DNA from: Roridomyces roridus
Taxonomy: Eukaryota; Basidiomycota; Agaricomycetes; Agaricales; Mycenaceae
Length of the DNA stretch: 64,000 bases
NCBI GenBank assembly: GCA_029378245.1
Contig: JARKIF010000066.1
Location: forward strand, 1 to 64,000
Direction: 5' to 3'
Part shown: one piece after another, positions 11,521-21,780 of the stretch
Position numbering within the stretch: position 1 is the first letter of the stretch
Layout: the number at the start of each line of letters is the position of its first letter
Notes under the pieces: generated by a model
The model's database searches: none
What the model saw: the letters and a program-made list of their open reading frames with translations, nothing else
Told to the model about the DNA's origin: nothing
Translations under genes and position numbers: made by a program

Positions 11521-12422
11521 CGATGATGTTGCGCATGTTCTTACTATCCCGCATCCTGATGTATCTGCAACTTGTTGCGACCTACACGCCTAAGTATGTA
11601 GAGAAACTCACCTATGCTATGAACTAGCTTGTTCCCAGGAAGCCGTCAGAATTTTGACCTGCCGGAATCCGGATGGTGCCGATTCAGCCTATATCAGTCT
11701 TCTCGTTGAGTATCGGACTCTCCTTTCGAGCCGCCTGTGAAATCTGGACCCAATTCGAGATTGGGCTTGAGAGTCTCAAATTATTACTATCGCGTCCTCT
11801 TTTACTCTTTGTGGTCATTCGGAATCGGCACAGAGCAATCATGATGGGCATCAGCCCTGATCAGCATGTGCGCCACGATTGATCGGAATTGATCCGTCTC
11901 ACTCTTTCCTCCCGCCGTCATGTCCAACTCAGTCTACTTGCCTTTGGTCTGCCTTCTACAACATCAACTTGGCCTCGCTCATTGGAGATGTTTGTATCTT
12001 CAGCATGGCAGTTCAGCGGCCATCGACTTCTCTGCCCCATCCCACCCCCGTCGTCCTCAGCTCCACCACTTGTGAACTGCCTTCATCTGCATGCTCACTC
12101 GCGATTTCTTCCTCGCCGCCTCAGGACTATTTCGATGCTCAGCGCAGTCTGCTTGTACGCTACATACACTTTCGACTTGGGCCCCGACTCAAGGACGACT
12201 CGTCAGCGAGCAGCGAGTTCATGCTCAACGAAGAGAAGATGCCCAACAGTTGTCCTTAAAGAATGCGAGTCCCAAATTCTGTGACAACGACGCGTTGCAT
12301 ATATTCACTCAGATACAAGTACAGGACAATTATTACACGACAAAGATAAGGATTAGTACAAGTTATTCCAGCCCAGAATTCTCTGGCGGTTGGCGCCTGC
12401 AGATAGCTTTCTGGCGGATCGT
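11521..12422. other. Intergenic; duplicated module flanks
   Basis: No gene. About 11876-11900 resembles the sequence just upstream of the F-box start codons, and 11890-12300 resembles the spacers at 21.9-22.3 kb and 46.2-46.6 kb. A conserved block follows the Gly-rich gene at 12306-12373. Confidence 0.6.
12306..12373 (-). repeat. Conserved 3' flank of Gly-rich gene, copy 1
   Basis: This ~68-bp block recurs nearly unchanged at 22378-22446 and 46652-46724, each time just downstream of a Gly-rich gene. It probably contains the 3' untranslated region. Confidence 0.7.
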
Positions 12423-13342
12423 TCACAAATCGTAGCCGCCGAAGCCACCGAAGCCGCCATCGAAGCCACCGAAGCCGCCATCGAAGCCGCCAAAGCCGCC
12501 ATCAAAGCCACCGAAGCCGCCACCAAAGCCACCGAAGCCGCCGTCAAATCCTCCGAAACCACCACGGCCGAATCCTCCGAATCCACCACCGATGAAGTGG
12601 TTGTCCTCTTGACTGTCTCCGTTTGCACCCTGGCTGTCATCCGGACTGGGAGCCTCGGCACTGCGAATTCCGAGGTGGCCGTGCCTGCCATATCTGCCGT
12701 GCCGGCCGCGCCGGCCGTAACCGCCAAAGCCACCTCGGCCACCAAATCCACCGTAACCGCCACGGCCACCAAACCCACCAAATCCACCGTAGCCAAACCC
12801 GCCACGACCACCATATCCTCCAAATCCACCACGGCCGAAGCCGCCATATCCACCGATGAAGTGGTTGTCGCTTCCCTGCTGGCTGTCTCCGCTTCCACCC
12901 TTGCTAGCATCCTGACTGACCGCAGCTTCAGGCTCAGCACTACGAATCCCAATACCGCCGGTTTCCTCGAGGATGCAGCAGAGCTCCCCAACGAGGGTGC
13001 GACGGCTGGGGCAGAAGGGCTCTCTGAATCGACGGCCCCGGAGGAATGAGTTGCGGAATTCGCAGGGACTGCAGTCCTGGAGTGAAGCCAGTGAGTTTGT
13101 GTGAGTGGATTCAAAGTTTGAACACTAACTCTTCCGCGACCGCCACCGAATCCTCCGCCGAAGCCACCGAACCCTCCGCCGAAGCCACCGAACCCGCCGC
13201 GGAAGTCTTCGGCGGGAGAGGAGTCGGTCGTCGAGGTATCTGCTACAGGGGCGGCTGCATCCTTAGTCTCTGCGGCGAGGACCACTGAGGAGAAGGAGAA
13301 GAAGGTGATGAGCGAGGCGACGATGGTAGGTGTGATGCGCAT
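12423..13342 (-). CDS. Secreted Cys-domain protein with Gly/Phe-rich tail, copy 1, 288 aa
   Basis: Exons 13342-13130 and 13076-12423 (53-bp phase-0 intron) give 288 residues. Residues 1 to ~23 are a signal peptide, then an acidic linker ending in a short Gly-Phe-Gly run. Exon 2 starts with the cysteine domain CX2C-X16-C-X10-CC (Asp-Cys-Ser-Pro-Cys through Leu-Cys-Cys). The tail has two Gly/Phe/Tyr/Arg-rich blocks separated by Asp/Ser linkers that contain Asn-His-Phe-Ile-Gly. This copy ends Gly-Tyr-Asp-Leu, whereas the others end Gly-Tyr-Asp/Gly-Trp. The composition suggests an extracellular, possibly wall-associated or phase-separating protein, but that is inference. It is convergent with F-box A rather than upstream of an F-box gene on its own strand. 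Confidence 0.85.
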
Positions 13343-13412
13343 GGTTGAACTGCGAGTGTTGGACTGGAGACAAGAGCTGGATTTGCTGAAGAATTGCAGA
13401 CCCTCAGCCGGG

Positions 13413-13420
13413 TTTTTATA
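13413..13420 (-). promoter_or_regulatory. TATA box of Gly-rich gene copy 1
   Basis: TATAAAAA on the minus strand, about 71 nt before the ATG at 13342, followed by a conserved leader. Confidence 0.65.
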
Positions 13421-14144
13421 CCTCAGCGAGAGCAATTTCAGGCTAGATGGTGAGCACGGTCGGTTTGTCCATCTATGGTCGATATTGAAGACAGTTTTGC
13501 CTGTCTGGCGGTTATGTAGAGTAAAGCCTTGGCACGCACCCATGGAACAATTCGATGGGTCTCTCAATTGTAATTATAATCTCGAGCACGCCACGATATC
13601 ATTTTCGAAGTGTGATCTTTAATTGAGAATCACCGCGCATTGTTCTTCGCGTGCCAGGTAAGTAGTCCTGGTACTTCCCTGAAACCCACGACTGGCCTTG
13701 CCAATACAAAAATACAAAAACAAGTCAGTCAGCGGATCACCAAGAGAAAATGCAACCAGCTGCTCAACGTTCGACGTTCAACATACTCAAGTTATTGGAT
13801 GGATATCATTGCGGCGTTCGCGCACGCGCGCATGGAGACTTGTATCAAGTCCAGACCATAAGTATACGCACAGACCTTCAAACTCTGGTAATGAAAAAGG
13901 TTAATCAGAATAAAGATACCGCAGGCAGCGAGCTATCATTAATCGCCGGAATTGCCTCTTCGATAAGTTGTCTTTGTCATGTCAGATCTCATTCGACCCA
14001 CTGGTTCGGGACGTAGAGCAAGTCACTGGCGTCGCGATCCATTGCGGACTATGTACCGCCGTATGTGGGTCTCTCTTGCCACTCTCTCAATCGTTCAACG
14101 TTCCTCCACGCCCGTCTATAAGTTCATTCTACGCTGAACCATCT
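13421..14144. other. Duplicated upstream region of Gly-rich gene
   Basis: No gene. The part near 13750-14030 is similar to 23.83-24.16, 48.10-48.44 and 53.39-53.51 kb, always upstream of a Gly-rich gene. It therefore belongs to the duplicated unit. Confidence 0.6.
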
Positions 14145-15391
14145 CTACATCCCAACATCCCTCCTCCTCCCCCGACAAGCATGCCTCTCCAACATCCTCT
14201 CACTCGAAAAAAATCGTCTACACCTCTCACACGTATGCGCACACTCCTTCCCATGCAACGCCACCTCATGCCTCGCCCGATCATGCCGCCTCGTAAACGC
14301 CTCGGCGCACCCATCGAACGTGCAGATAAACTCTTTGCGCACTCTCGGGAGGAGGTGCGTGGACATGTGGACGGAGCGTGTGTAGGGGGAGGTGAGGATG
14401 CGTGGGCAGGTGGAGTGAAGGCAGGGGAAGTGGCCGCGGCCGGGACGTTTGGGCGCCGGGTTCACTTCGATGGGACTTGGACTGGTTGAGGAGGACGATT
14501 CCATACTGGAGTCGGAAATTTCCGAAGGTGAAGCTGAACTTGTGGTCGAGGAGAAAATGAAGGGCGCCGACTCTGCGGGTACAGGAGACGATCCGCGAGA
14601 GGAAGGCGATGCAGAGGGGGAGCATGAAGGAAAGCTGGTAGTACTCTGGTCCCCACTGGTGGGAAGAAACCACGCAGGGTTGCATGTAAAGTCTGCTTCT
14701 CGCAGCATACCGATATCTGAAAATGTGGATGAGTGCTGGTTGAGATTGAGATTCCGAGTGGAATTGGAATCACACTGAGCAGGGTTGATGTTGTCGCCAG
14801 GTTCCGGGGCTTGTTCTTGGAGAGTCGACCAGGAAGCTATGTTTTATATAAACCAGGGAGTATGATATCCCAATGGCACTCACCGGGACTCGTATAAGCC
14901 AAGGACGATTCGTTTACCGAGTCCCCGTAGGAAGTTGAGGCGCCGAAAGCCGAGAAGTACTCCATTCCCGGAGCAGAGAACAGCATGAAATCGGACATGG
15001 ACATGCCATGACCAGCCGCGGGGTCGTACGTCACATCAGTCTCATTGAACGGACTCGGGGGCGGGGTGATCAAGGTCGACGGGTGAGTGTGGCCTTGCTC
15101 CTCGTCCAAGGGCAAGGACAAGGACACGGCAGGCGCGGGTCCGGAAATGTAAGCGTAGATACGGAGGACGTAGCATCCCTCTTCGTCATCCCACACTCGT
15201 TGGACGTTGAGCGTGATTTGGCTGACGTCGAACCCGAACCCGACACCAGTGCTGCTGATTTCGACGCTGCCCTGGGTCATCCGGGTAAGCTTCCAGGATG
15301 ATGGGGCGGTAAAGTCAGCCCCGGTCCCATCCCCGAGCTTGATATCGAGTCGGGAGGATAGGAGATCGGCGATGGGGATGTCGAGGAGCAT
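14145..15391 (-). CDS. C2H2 zinc-finger protein, 399 aa
   Basis: Exons 15391-14884 and 14836-14145 (47-bp intron, phase 1) give 399 residues. The N-terminal ~170 residues have no recognised domain; the middle is Ser/Pro-rich. Three fingers lie at the C-terminus. Finger 1 (about 308-330) is CX4C-X12-HX3H. Finger 2 (341-364) is CX4C-X12-HX4H. Finger 3 (372-390) is CX2C-X12-H-x-C, a C2HC variant. Fingers of this kind normally bind DNA, so a transcription-factor role is likely, with unknown targets. Fingers 2 and 3 closely resemble the two fingers of the protein at 59214-59954, including the motif Arg-His-Asp-Arg-x-Arg-His-Glu-Val. The acceptor ACATAG keeps the frame open, whereas the nearer CTCAG does not. 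Confidence 0.75.
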
Positions 15392-15676
15392 ACCACAAGT
15401 CTCTCAGCGCAATGGATGTGGTATATATGTATTGTGCGTATGAGCCTAGTACGCGCGAACAATCAGCTCCGAATAAGATTCTAAGAAGTGGTAGGACAGA
15501 TCATTTCATCTTGCTGTTCAAAGTCCGGTCGGTTCGAGCAAAGTCCGAAGAGCGTTGGAGGACGACGCGACCTGCGGCGGGTTTTCTTTAGAGCTGTCTC
15601 TTTGATGCGTCTCGGAGCTCGGACATTCGGAACCGTCTGTAGAACGTTTGGCAGCGGGGTTCACCAGTTCACTCTC

Positions 15677-16185
15677 TTAATTCCGGTCCCTAAAGAGATT
15701 AGTTGCTGATACTGCTCTTCAGGAAGAATGACACTAACTTATCGACCTCAATTGAACTGCCAGGTGAGTGTCATCTCGGACTAATATATCGCGGATGATC
15801 CAAAGTGGAGGAAATAAAGAAAGCGTGAATGGGTTCGGGGTGATATCGACTCCGAGGTTTGCATCGGAGGAGACGAGATACGGGTGCATGGAGAAATAAT
15901 TGGCAGAGAAAAACTTATGAGCAGCGTTTCGTGAGTGCCACATTGTGACATACTTACTGAGGCGTGGAGAGCGAGATCGAAAGGCTGGAAGCCGAAGAAT
16001 GGAGGGTTCTGTGGCTCAAAAGGCGACGAGACGATCACGATTTCCTTGGTCCAGACACACTCAGCCGCATCTCATGCCCTCAGAGTGTCGACCAGCGTGT
16101 CCGGATGGAACGAAGGATTGAGGACGAGCGCGAGTGGTGAGTCACCCTCCCCGGTAGATCTCACGACGAAAAGAACTGTATCGCA
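15677..16185 (-). pseudogene. Broken gene of unknown family with an in-frame TGA
   Basis: A coherent frame runs from 16185 to 15958, then exons 15913-15739 and 15711-15677 join in phase through GT-AG introns of 44 and 27 bp. The second intron is very short and uncertain. The chain reads like a globular protein with hydrophobic strands and a Pro/Phe-rich loop. It is interrupted by TGA at 16072-16074 and has no start codon upstream. It lies just downstream of SRP9 on the same strand. I do not recognise the family. A missed intron around the stop could rescue it, but no GT-AG pair is obvious. Confidence 0.4.
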
Positions 16186-16283
16186 TTAACGTCCCTACAG
16201 CTTCAGCGAAACGCTAGCGAGCGGGATCGGTAACACACGACTGCCTCCCCAAACCAACGATATCCAAGAAATCCCGACGCCCT

Positions 16284-16765
16284 TCACTTCTTCTTCTTTT
16301 TGGGTTTCTTCTTCACGCCGCCTGCGGCTGGAGTGCCCGGCGCCGATGGAACCGCACTCGACGGGGCGGCAACTGCGGGGACTGGGCTCGGTGCAGACAT
16401 AGGTTCGTCCTCGGGTGCTGGTGGCTCCACCTTTTGCCGGTTCTGCATCTTTTCCATGAGGGAGAGATTGAGCGCCTCGAAGCGATTGAGGAAGATGGAC
16501 GAGTAGGTCTTGAATTTTATACACTGGAAAACGCAGGATAAGTCAATCTGGACGGGGTACGAGGGTTCCACGACGCACTGTGGTGTTGTCCGTGATTTTA
16601 AGGACGAGTTTCCCCTCCGCCGCCTTCCATTTGACACAGTACCGAGTCTGTCGAATAGTCCGTCATTGTGGGCGGTCATCGAGGACCAGGACGCACAGTA
16701 GTTGGGGATTTGGCATAGAGAGCCTCAGCAGCGTCCTGGTAGTCTTGCCAGGCGTGGATGTACAT
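16284..16765 (-). CDS. SRP9: Signal recognition particle subunit SRP9 (SRP21 family)
   Basis: Exons 16765-16697, 16647-16579 and 16523-16284 are all phase 0 and give 125 residues. The protein contains the SRP9/SRP21 hallmark blocks: Ala-Ala-Glu-Ala-Leu-Tyr near the start, Tyr-Cys-Val-Lys-Trp, Lys-Leu-Val-Leu-Lys-Ile-Thr-Asp, and a helix with Phe-Glu-Ala-Leu-Asn-Leu. With SRP14, SRP9 binds the Alu domain of SRP RNA and slows translation while secretory proteins are targeted to the ER. The tail after ~residue 75 is Ala/Pro-rich and ends in a lysine run, an extension common in fungal members. An in-frame stop precedes the chosen ATG. The gene is divergent from the mitochondrial carrier gene, with 135 bp between start codons, so the two probably share a promoter region. 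Confidence 0.85.
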
Positions 16766-16900
16766 GTCGCATTCGGCGAGGTGGCGAAAGAGTCACACGG
16801 TCACAGACCTGTCACATCACGCGTTTCGGCCCCTCGTCCGATTCCGGCCGCAGAGGCATCCATCTATTTTCTCTTCCCGTCTTCCCACTCTCTCGACGCC

Positions 16901-18383
16901 ATGTCCAGCGGTGAAAAGAAACGTTCGGTGACCCTCTCCCTCTATGGCGCCCATCTAACGATCGCCCTCCAGCACTCCCCTTCGCGGCCAGCTTCGTCGC
17001 AGGTGCCATCGCTGGAATTTCCGAGATCCTTACATTCTATCCGCTCGGTACGTCCTCCAACGCGTCGCTGCGTCCCATCTAACGTCGTCTAGATGTCGTG
17101 AGTACCCCCAACCTCGCTCTGCTCGACTTTGCATCGATATCGGGCAGGTCAAAACGCGGATGCAGCTCGAGACGGGCAAGAGCCAGCATGGCTTGATGGG
17201 TAGCTTCAAGACGATTATCAGGGAGGAGGGGTGCGTCGTATCCCTACTCCACCCCGCTCACCTCTAACTCCACTCCGCTCCAGCTTCGGCCGCCTGTATC
17301 GCGGTGCGCACGGGTCCAGCCGAATAACGTACACGATGCTCACGGTCGTGTGCCAAACCAGGTCTCGTTCCCCCGCTCTTGCTCGAGGCCCCCAAGCGTG
17401 CCGTCAAGTTGTGCGTCACCTTCTGTCCTTTCCTGTCCTCCGCCCCCTCATTTTCCTCGCCGTGTAGCGCCGCCAACGACTTTTGGGGCAAAACTTACCT
17501 CGGGATGACTGGTGAAACCAAGATGACGCAGTCGCTGTCGATTTTGACGGGGTGCAGTGCCGGTGCGACGGTGCGTGGTGTCCTCTCTCCTCTTTACGTT
17601 CATTCACGTACATCGTAGGAAAGTTTCGTCGTCGTACCCTTTGAGCTCGTCAAGATCAAGATGCAGGACAAGACGAGCACGTTCCCGGGTCCGATGGCTG
17701 TTGTCCGGCACATTGTCAAGGCCGACGGTTTGTTGGGGTTGTACGCCGGTATGGAGGCTACGTTTTGGAGGTCAGCCCCCTCGTGCTTTTCTCCCGCGAG
17801 TGTATCACGCGACTGACCATGACGAATAGACATTTGTGGTGGAACGGCGGGTACTTTGGTTGCATCTTCCAGGTGCGGGGGTTACTTCCCAAGGCTGAGG
17901 TGCGTATCATGGCATTCGGATTTGTGTAATTAACTCATGGCTATCCGCTCGTTAGACTCAACAAGGTACCCTCCTCAACAACTTCATCTCGGGTTCCGTC
18001 GGCGGGTTTGCTGGAACGCTATTGAACACACCGTACGTCCTCTTCATCCCATTCTATTCTCGCCCACCGGCCACCCCATCAGCTTCGACGTCGTCAAATC
18101 GCGCATTCAAGGCGCCACCAAAGTCGCTGGTGTCGCGCCCAAATACAACTGGACCTACCCCGCTCTCATCCAAGTCTTCCGCGAAGAAGGGCCCGCGGCG
18201 CTTTACAAGGGATTCGTTCCCAAAGTGCTGAGGCTCGCGCCTGGTGGTGGTGTCTTGTTGCTTGTTGTTGAGTTTACGTTGGGTGTGTTCCGCCAGGGTA
18301 CGTTCTGTTTCCTTTTTTTTGGGAGTGAGAAGTTGGGCTAATGGTTTGTGTGCGTTGTAGCGCTGGGTCCGCCGTATATTTAG
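16901..18383 (+). CDS. ODC1: Mitochondrial 2-oxodicarboxylate carrier-like protein, 297 aa
   Basis: Twelve exons: 16901-16922, 16973-17047, 17093-17097, 17148-17230, 17284-17303, 17362-17410, 17468-17570, 17619-17770, 17830-17899, 17956-18032, 18083-18297, 18361-18383. All are in phase and total 297 residues, the usual carrier length. The three repeats of the mitochondrial carrier family are visible, each with a Pro-x-Asp/Glu-x-Val-Lys signature: Pro-Leu-Asp-Val-Val-Lys, Pro-Phe-Glu-Leu-Val-Lys and Pro-Phe-Asp-Val-Val-Lys. The third repeat (Lys-Ser-Arg-Ile-Gln, then Lys-Tyr-Asn-Trp-Thr) best fits the ODC1/SLC25A21 group. That group exchanges 2-oxoadipate and 2-oxoglutarate across the inner membrane in lysine metabolism. 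Exon 3 is only 5 nt long and completes the first signature. Substrate assignment is less certain than family. Confidence 0.85.
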
Positions 18384-18708
18384 AAGGTGTCCGTGGAGAG
18401 GGTATGGCTTAGAGTTCAAAATTGAAATTATTACTTGTGGGGAAATCGTCTCTGGTCAGGGAACACGAATGTACTCTTCCGATGCAGCTGATGAATGTTG
18501 GTTGACCTTTTCCGTTCTGGAGCGCCGTTTAAGATGTCCTCACGCTGCAAGAATGGCGAGCTGTCACTGGGCAGCTTGGAGCCGACCCACGGGTTTGTTG
18601 AGGATGAAAACTAAACGCACAATTCAGAAAAATCAATCATTCTGCACGACTCTGCACCTCCCCCCAAAGAATAAGTTACCGACTCCGAGACTCCGTCATA
18701 TACGATCT
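18384..18708. other. Intergenic, 3' ends
   Basis: No gene seen; it lies between two convergent genes and presumably holds both 3' untranslated regions. Confidence 0.5.
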
Positions 18709-19093
18709 TCAAATCTCCCTTTCTCGCCTTGCACCATTTGCCTCCGTCTGGATCTGTAGCTCGGTGAATCCTCCTCCCACTATATCTTGGAGAACAAGTC
18801 GAACGGCTTGGTGCTCGCGGTCGTGTCCGATGGTACTGGGACAACAAAGCTCCCCAACGAGTATGTGCTCCGTCCTCGAACAGAAGGGTTGTTTGAATGG
18901 TATGCTGGTATGCGGGATGTAGGAGTCTCGGAAGTTGCATGGGATGCAGTCGTTCTGCGCGGAACATGTCAGCGGGAGGAAGGTGATATTCGACAGTTAG
19001 ATGTCGACGTACCTGCGAACCAGTGTATATGGTCGCCGCAGCGGTGAATATGGACGCCGCCATAGTGAAAATGACGACCAGCGAGAGGAACAT
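18709..19093 (-). CDS. Secreted Cys-domain protein without repeat tail, 108 aa
   Basis: Exons 19093-19013 and 18954-18709 (58-bp phase-0 intron) give 108 residues. Exon 1 is a signal peptide starting Met-Phe-Leu-Ser-Leu. Exon 2 starts at once with Asn-Asp-Cys-x-Pro-Cys and carries CX2C-X18-C-X11-CC, including Gln-Pro-Phe-Cys and Leu-Val-Gly-Glu-Leu-Cys-Cys. Those blocks, the phase-0 intron just before the domain, and the signal peptide make it a diverged member of the family at 7486, 12423, 22486, 46764 and 52177. Unlike those it has no Gly- or His-rich tail, only a polar C-terminus of ~60 residues. It lies directly downstream of F-box B on the same strand. The upstream frame stays open to 19234, so a longer N-terminus is possible, but the internal Met gives the only good signal peptide. 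Confidence 0.65.
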
Positions 19094-19482
19094 CGTAGGA
19101 GTGTGTCTAGGCTGGTGGTGGGGGTTTGTGGCAAGAGCAGCCAGTGGCGAACGATCGGAGTTTACCATAGGAGAGTTGGAGACAGGGGCCGGCATCTCAT
19201 CCCCATACAGCAAAAATGCTTCCATATCAAGCAAGTCCGATCATTTCTCGAGGTTTGCCTAAGCCCGAAGCAAGCTATGTCCTATCCTAACGACGATGGT
19301 CACATACACATGTATATTTTAAATGCCATTGAACGCGGATTTGTTGTGCGCTTGTGCTGTATACTACTACATACTTGTATCGTCAGTAGTACTACAGGCT
19401 GGTCCCGAGACTACGCTTGTGCAATGTTCCGAGTCCGAAAAGTCGAGCCCGAGCCATTGTGTACGGAATTCCGTCCCAGCTA
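19094..19482. other. Intergenic
   Basis: No gene recognised between F-box B and the short Cys-domain gene. Confidence 0.5.
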
Positions 19483-21780
19483 TCAGTAGTCCACAGCAGT
19501 GTTGTGCTCGGTGGAAATCTGAGACCTATGAGGTTCATTAGTGGATGGTATGTCAGAGACTGCACGCATATACTCACCTCAGTGGTGGATACCAATCGAA
19601 ATAAAGATGGCGGATTTCTCGCAGAGCGGGAAACGGTCTTGGGTCGAATTCAGCGAGAAACACTTCGAACAGTTCAAGCAGTTCAGATTTCTCTGCGTAT
19701 TGCTTTGCGTCGAAGCTGCAGGCACAGGTGGGTACTTGTTACAAGAAACGAGCGAGAACGCACCCTTTCGGATCAATCACGATGATCTCGAGGGAAGAGT
19801 GCGTATGGCACCGCTTGAGAACTCCTTCAAAGACGCTCTATGGAAGCGAAATAAGCAAAAGATCTAAGAGGAATGTCGGCGCACCTGTTCATCTTTCGAG
19901 GCAATACATATGTTCAGAACTTTCACGTGGGGACAGAAATTGAACATGTCGAGATTGAATGCCGGGGCTCCCACGTACAACTCCGATAGCTTCGCGCCGT
20001 GCATTTCGAAGAAGATTTGGGCATCCACTTTTGTTGTGTAGAGAATCATACTCTTGAGCGACGAGAGCCTAGCACACAAATCCCGTGTGAGATAGAGAAC
20101 GTTCAAATCACACCGGGACATACTGCAGACGCGACAAAAGGATAAAGAATGAGGGATGAGCCCGCGTGACAATCAAATCTTTGAGCTTATTGAACGTATC
20201 GCTTGCAGCGAAGGTAGCCGTGGTGTGAAACTCCGTGTCAGATTTCCAGGTGAAGCCTTGCAATCTCGACAGTCGATGGAAGACAATGGGGTCCGCCTTG
20301 TCAGGGCATTGAGTAATCGTGATACCATGAAGCAAAACGAGATGGGAGCCATATTGAATGCTCAACGCCTCGAACATATGCCAAGGGAGATTGAGGCCGT
20401 CTTCGGAAGAGAGCTCCTTGAGTCGAGGAACTAGAGACAAGATGATTTGAAGGTCATTGATGGTGTGCTCGTCCTGGCTGCCGATGTAGAGACTACAGAT
20501 GTGGGCACCAAGAGAAGGTTCACGTAGGAGCCGCCCAGTGAAGAGTCGCATCGACTCGCAAGTGCCAATGAAGATATCGTCATAAAAGTGAGGAGTCCCG
20601 AGCCGCTGCAATATGTAAGCCACTGGGATCGGTAGGAAGGATAAAATGAAACTAGCCATGAATTGTTTGGATACCCGGAGAGGATCCCAACGCTGTGGTA
20701 TCCTATCTTCCTCGTCATCAGAATCGTAGTCGGACTCGTCACCATCGCCATGGAACTCGTCGTCGTCCTCACGGAAAACATAGTAAAGAACACGATCCCA
20801 AATGACGTCGGCAACTGCTGGGTTGGCAGCAAGCGGAGGAGGATACACGAACGCGTTTTTCGGACCAAAGAGACTGAGCAACAGATGTCAGAGAGCAACA
20901 TTCAACAGAAGACAGGCCATACTTTGGATCAATAAGTTCTTGGAGTCTGGCATTTCGCCGCACCGCCTCGAAGAATACAGGTTTCAGAACCTTACGAGAC
21001 CGCGTTTTCGCTCGAATCTCTTGCAGAGATGCATTTTGCGCGACCCTTGAGATATACTCAGGCATGATCCCATCCCGAAACAAATCTCGCGCATTATATG
21101 AGAGGACCAGGGTCCGGAGATTCGGCGCTACTTTGAGGGGCGAAGAGAACGTCTCGTTGTGGCCGGCTTCGTCGTCCGGCCAATCGTGTGGCATCTCAAA
21201 GGTAGCCTGTAGCAGACGAAGTTTCAACAAGCCGGAAAGATCAGCGAGTCAAAGAACGCGCCAAATTGTTCCACTTGGGAATGTATTCAACCAGCACGCC
21301 GACAAGAGTGTCGACCGGTTCGGGCGTGATCGCCTCGAATGGGTCGTACGATACTATGACACGAACGGGGTCGATCAAGGGGAGTCCACGGCACAAGCCA
21401 CATGCGTCGTCCCCATCGTCGAATTCGAGAGGGATGAAAATGTCGGTGAGCTTGGTGGTTGTTCGCAAGATCTGGTGCAAGGAGCTGCCGTATCCACTTT
21501 GAAGGCGGAGCTTCCTGATGAGCTGACCCAGGTCTGGATTACATCGCAGCGCGACGGAAAGAGCCTGAGCCTGGCCTTTGCTTCGAAGGATCACAGTATG
21601 GTATAGTAGAGGGGTGGCCACGCGTAGCCACGCTTTGCAGACGAGGAGGATCGCAGAACTGGATTCGAGGCATGGGACCGACGGGGAGCGGGGCAAGCCG
21701 ACAGAGAATGTTTCGTCCGATACGGAGAGGGCTGGTGAAAGGATTTCGTGGATCATCTCGTCTGGGATGGTCCGTCCCAT
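19483..21780 (-). CDS. F-box/LRR-like protein B, 646 aa, two GC splice donors
   Basis: Eight exons by comparison with copy A: 21780-21262, 21206-20923, 20873-20657, 20605-20124, 20068-19885, 19837-19764, 19715-19578, 19525-19483. The joined frame is 646 residues. The F-box-like N-terminus, acidic Asp/Glu stretch and LRR-like body match copy A. Two donors differ from GT: intron 1 begins GCGCGT and intron 3 begins GCTAGT. Intron 3 (51 bp) has no stop and keeps the frame, so it could be retained and add 17 residues. Intron 1 (55 bp) cannot. The C-terminus is shorter and unrelated to that of A, C and E. A Gly-rich gene lies upstream and a short Cys-domain gene downstream on the same strand. It may be functional with GC-AG introns or may be decaying. 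Confidence 0.7.

Noticed and set aside
12390..13049. Ala/Thr/Glu-rich plus-strand frames opposite the Gly-rich genes (also at 22477-23133, 46755-47378 and 52126-52599)
   Set aside because: They are antisense shadows of GGT/TTC/GGC codons in the Gly/Phe-rich tails; the repetitive Ala-Thr-Glu-Ala pattern follows directly from that.
16072..16074. Selenocysteine codon in the broken gene beside SRP9
   Set aside because: Basidiomycetes in general lack selenoprotein machinery, and the gene also lacks a start codon; a pseudogene is simpler.
21064..21606. 180-codon plus-strand frame opposite F-box B, and similar ones opposite C and E
   Set aside because: They are antisense to well supported F-box exons and recur only because the exons recur.
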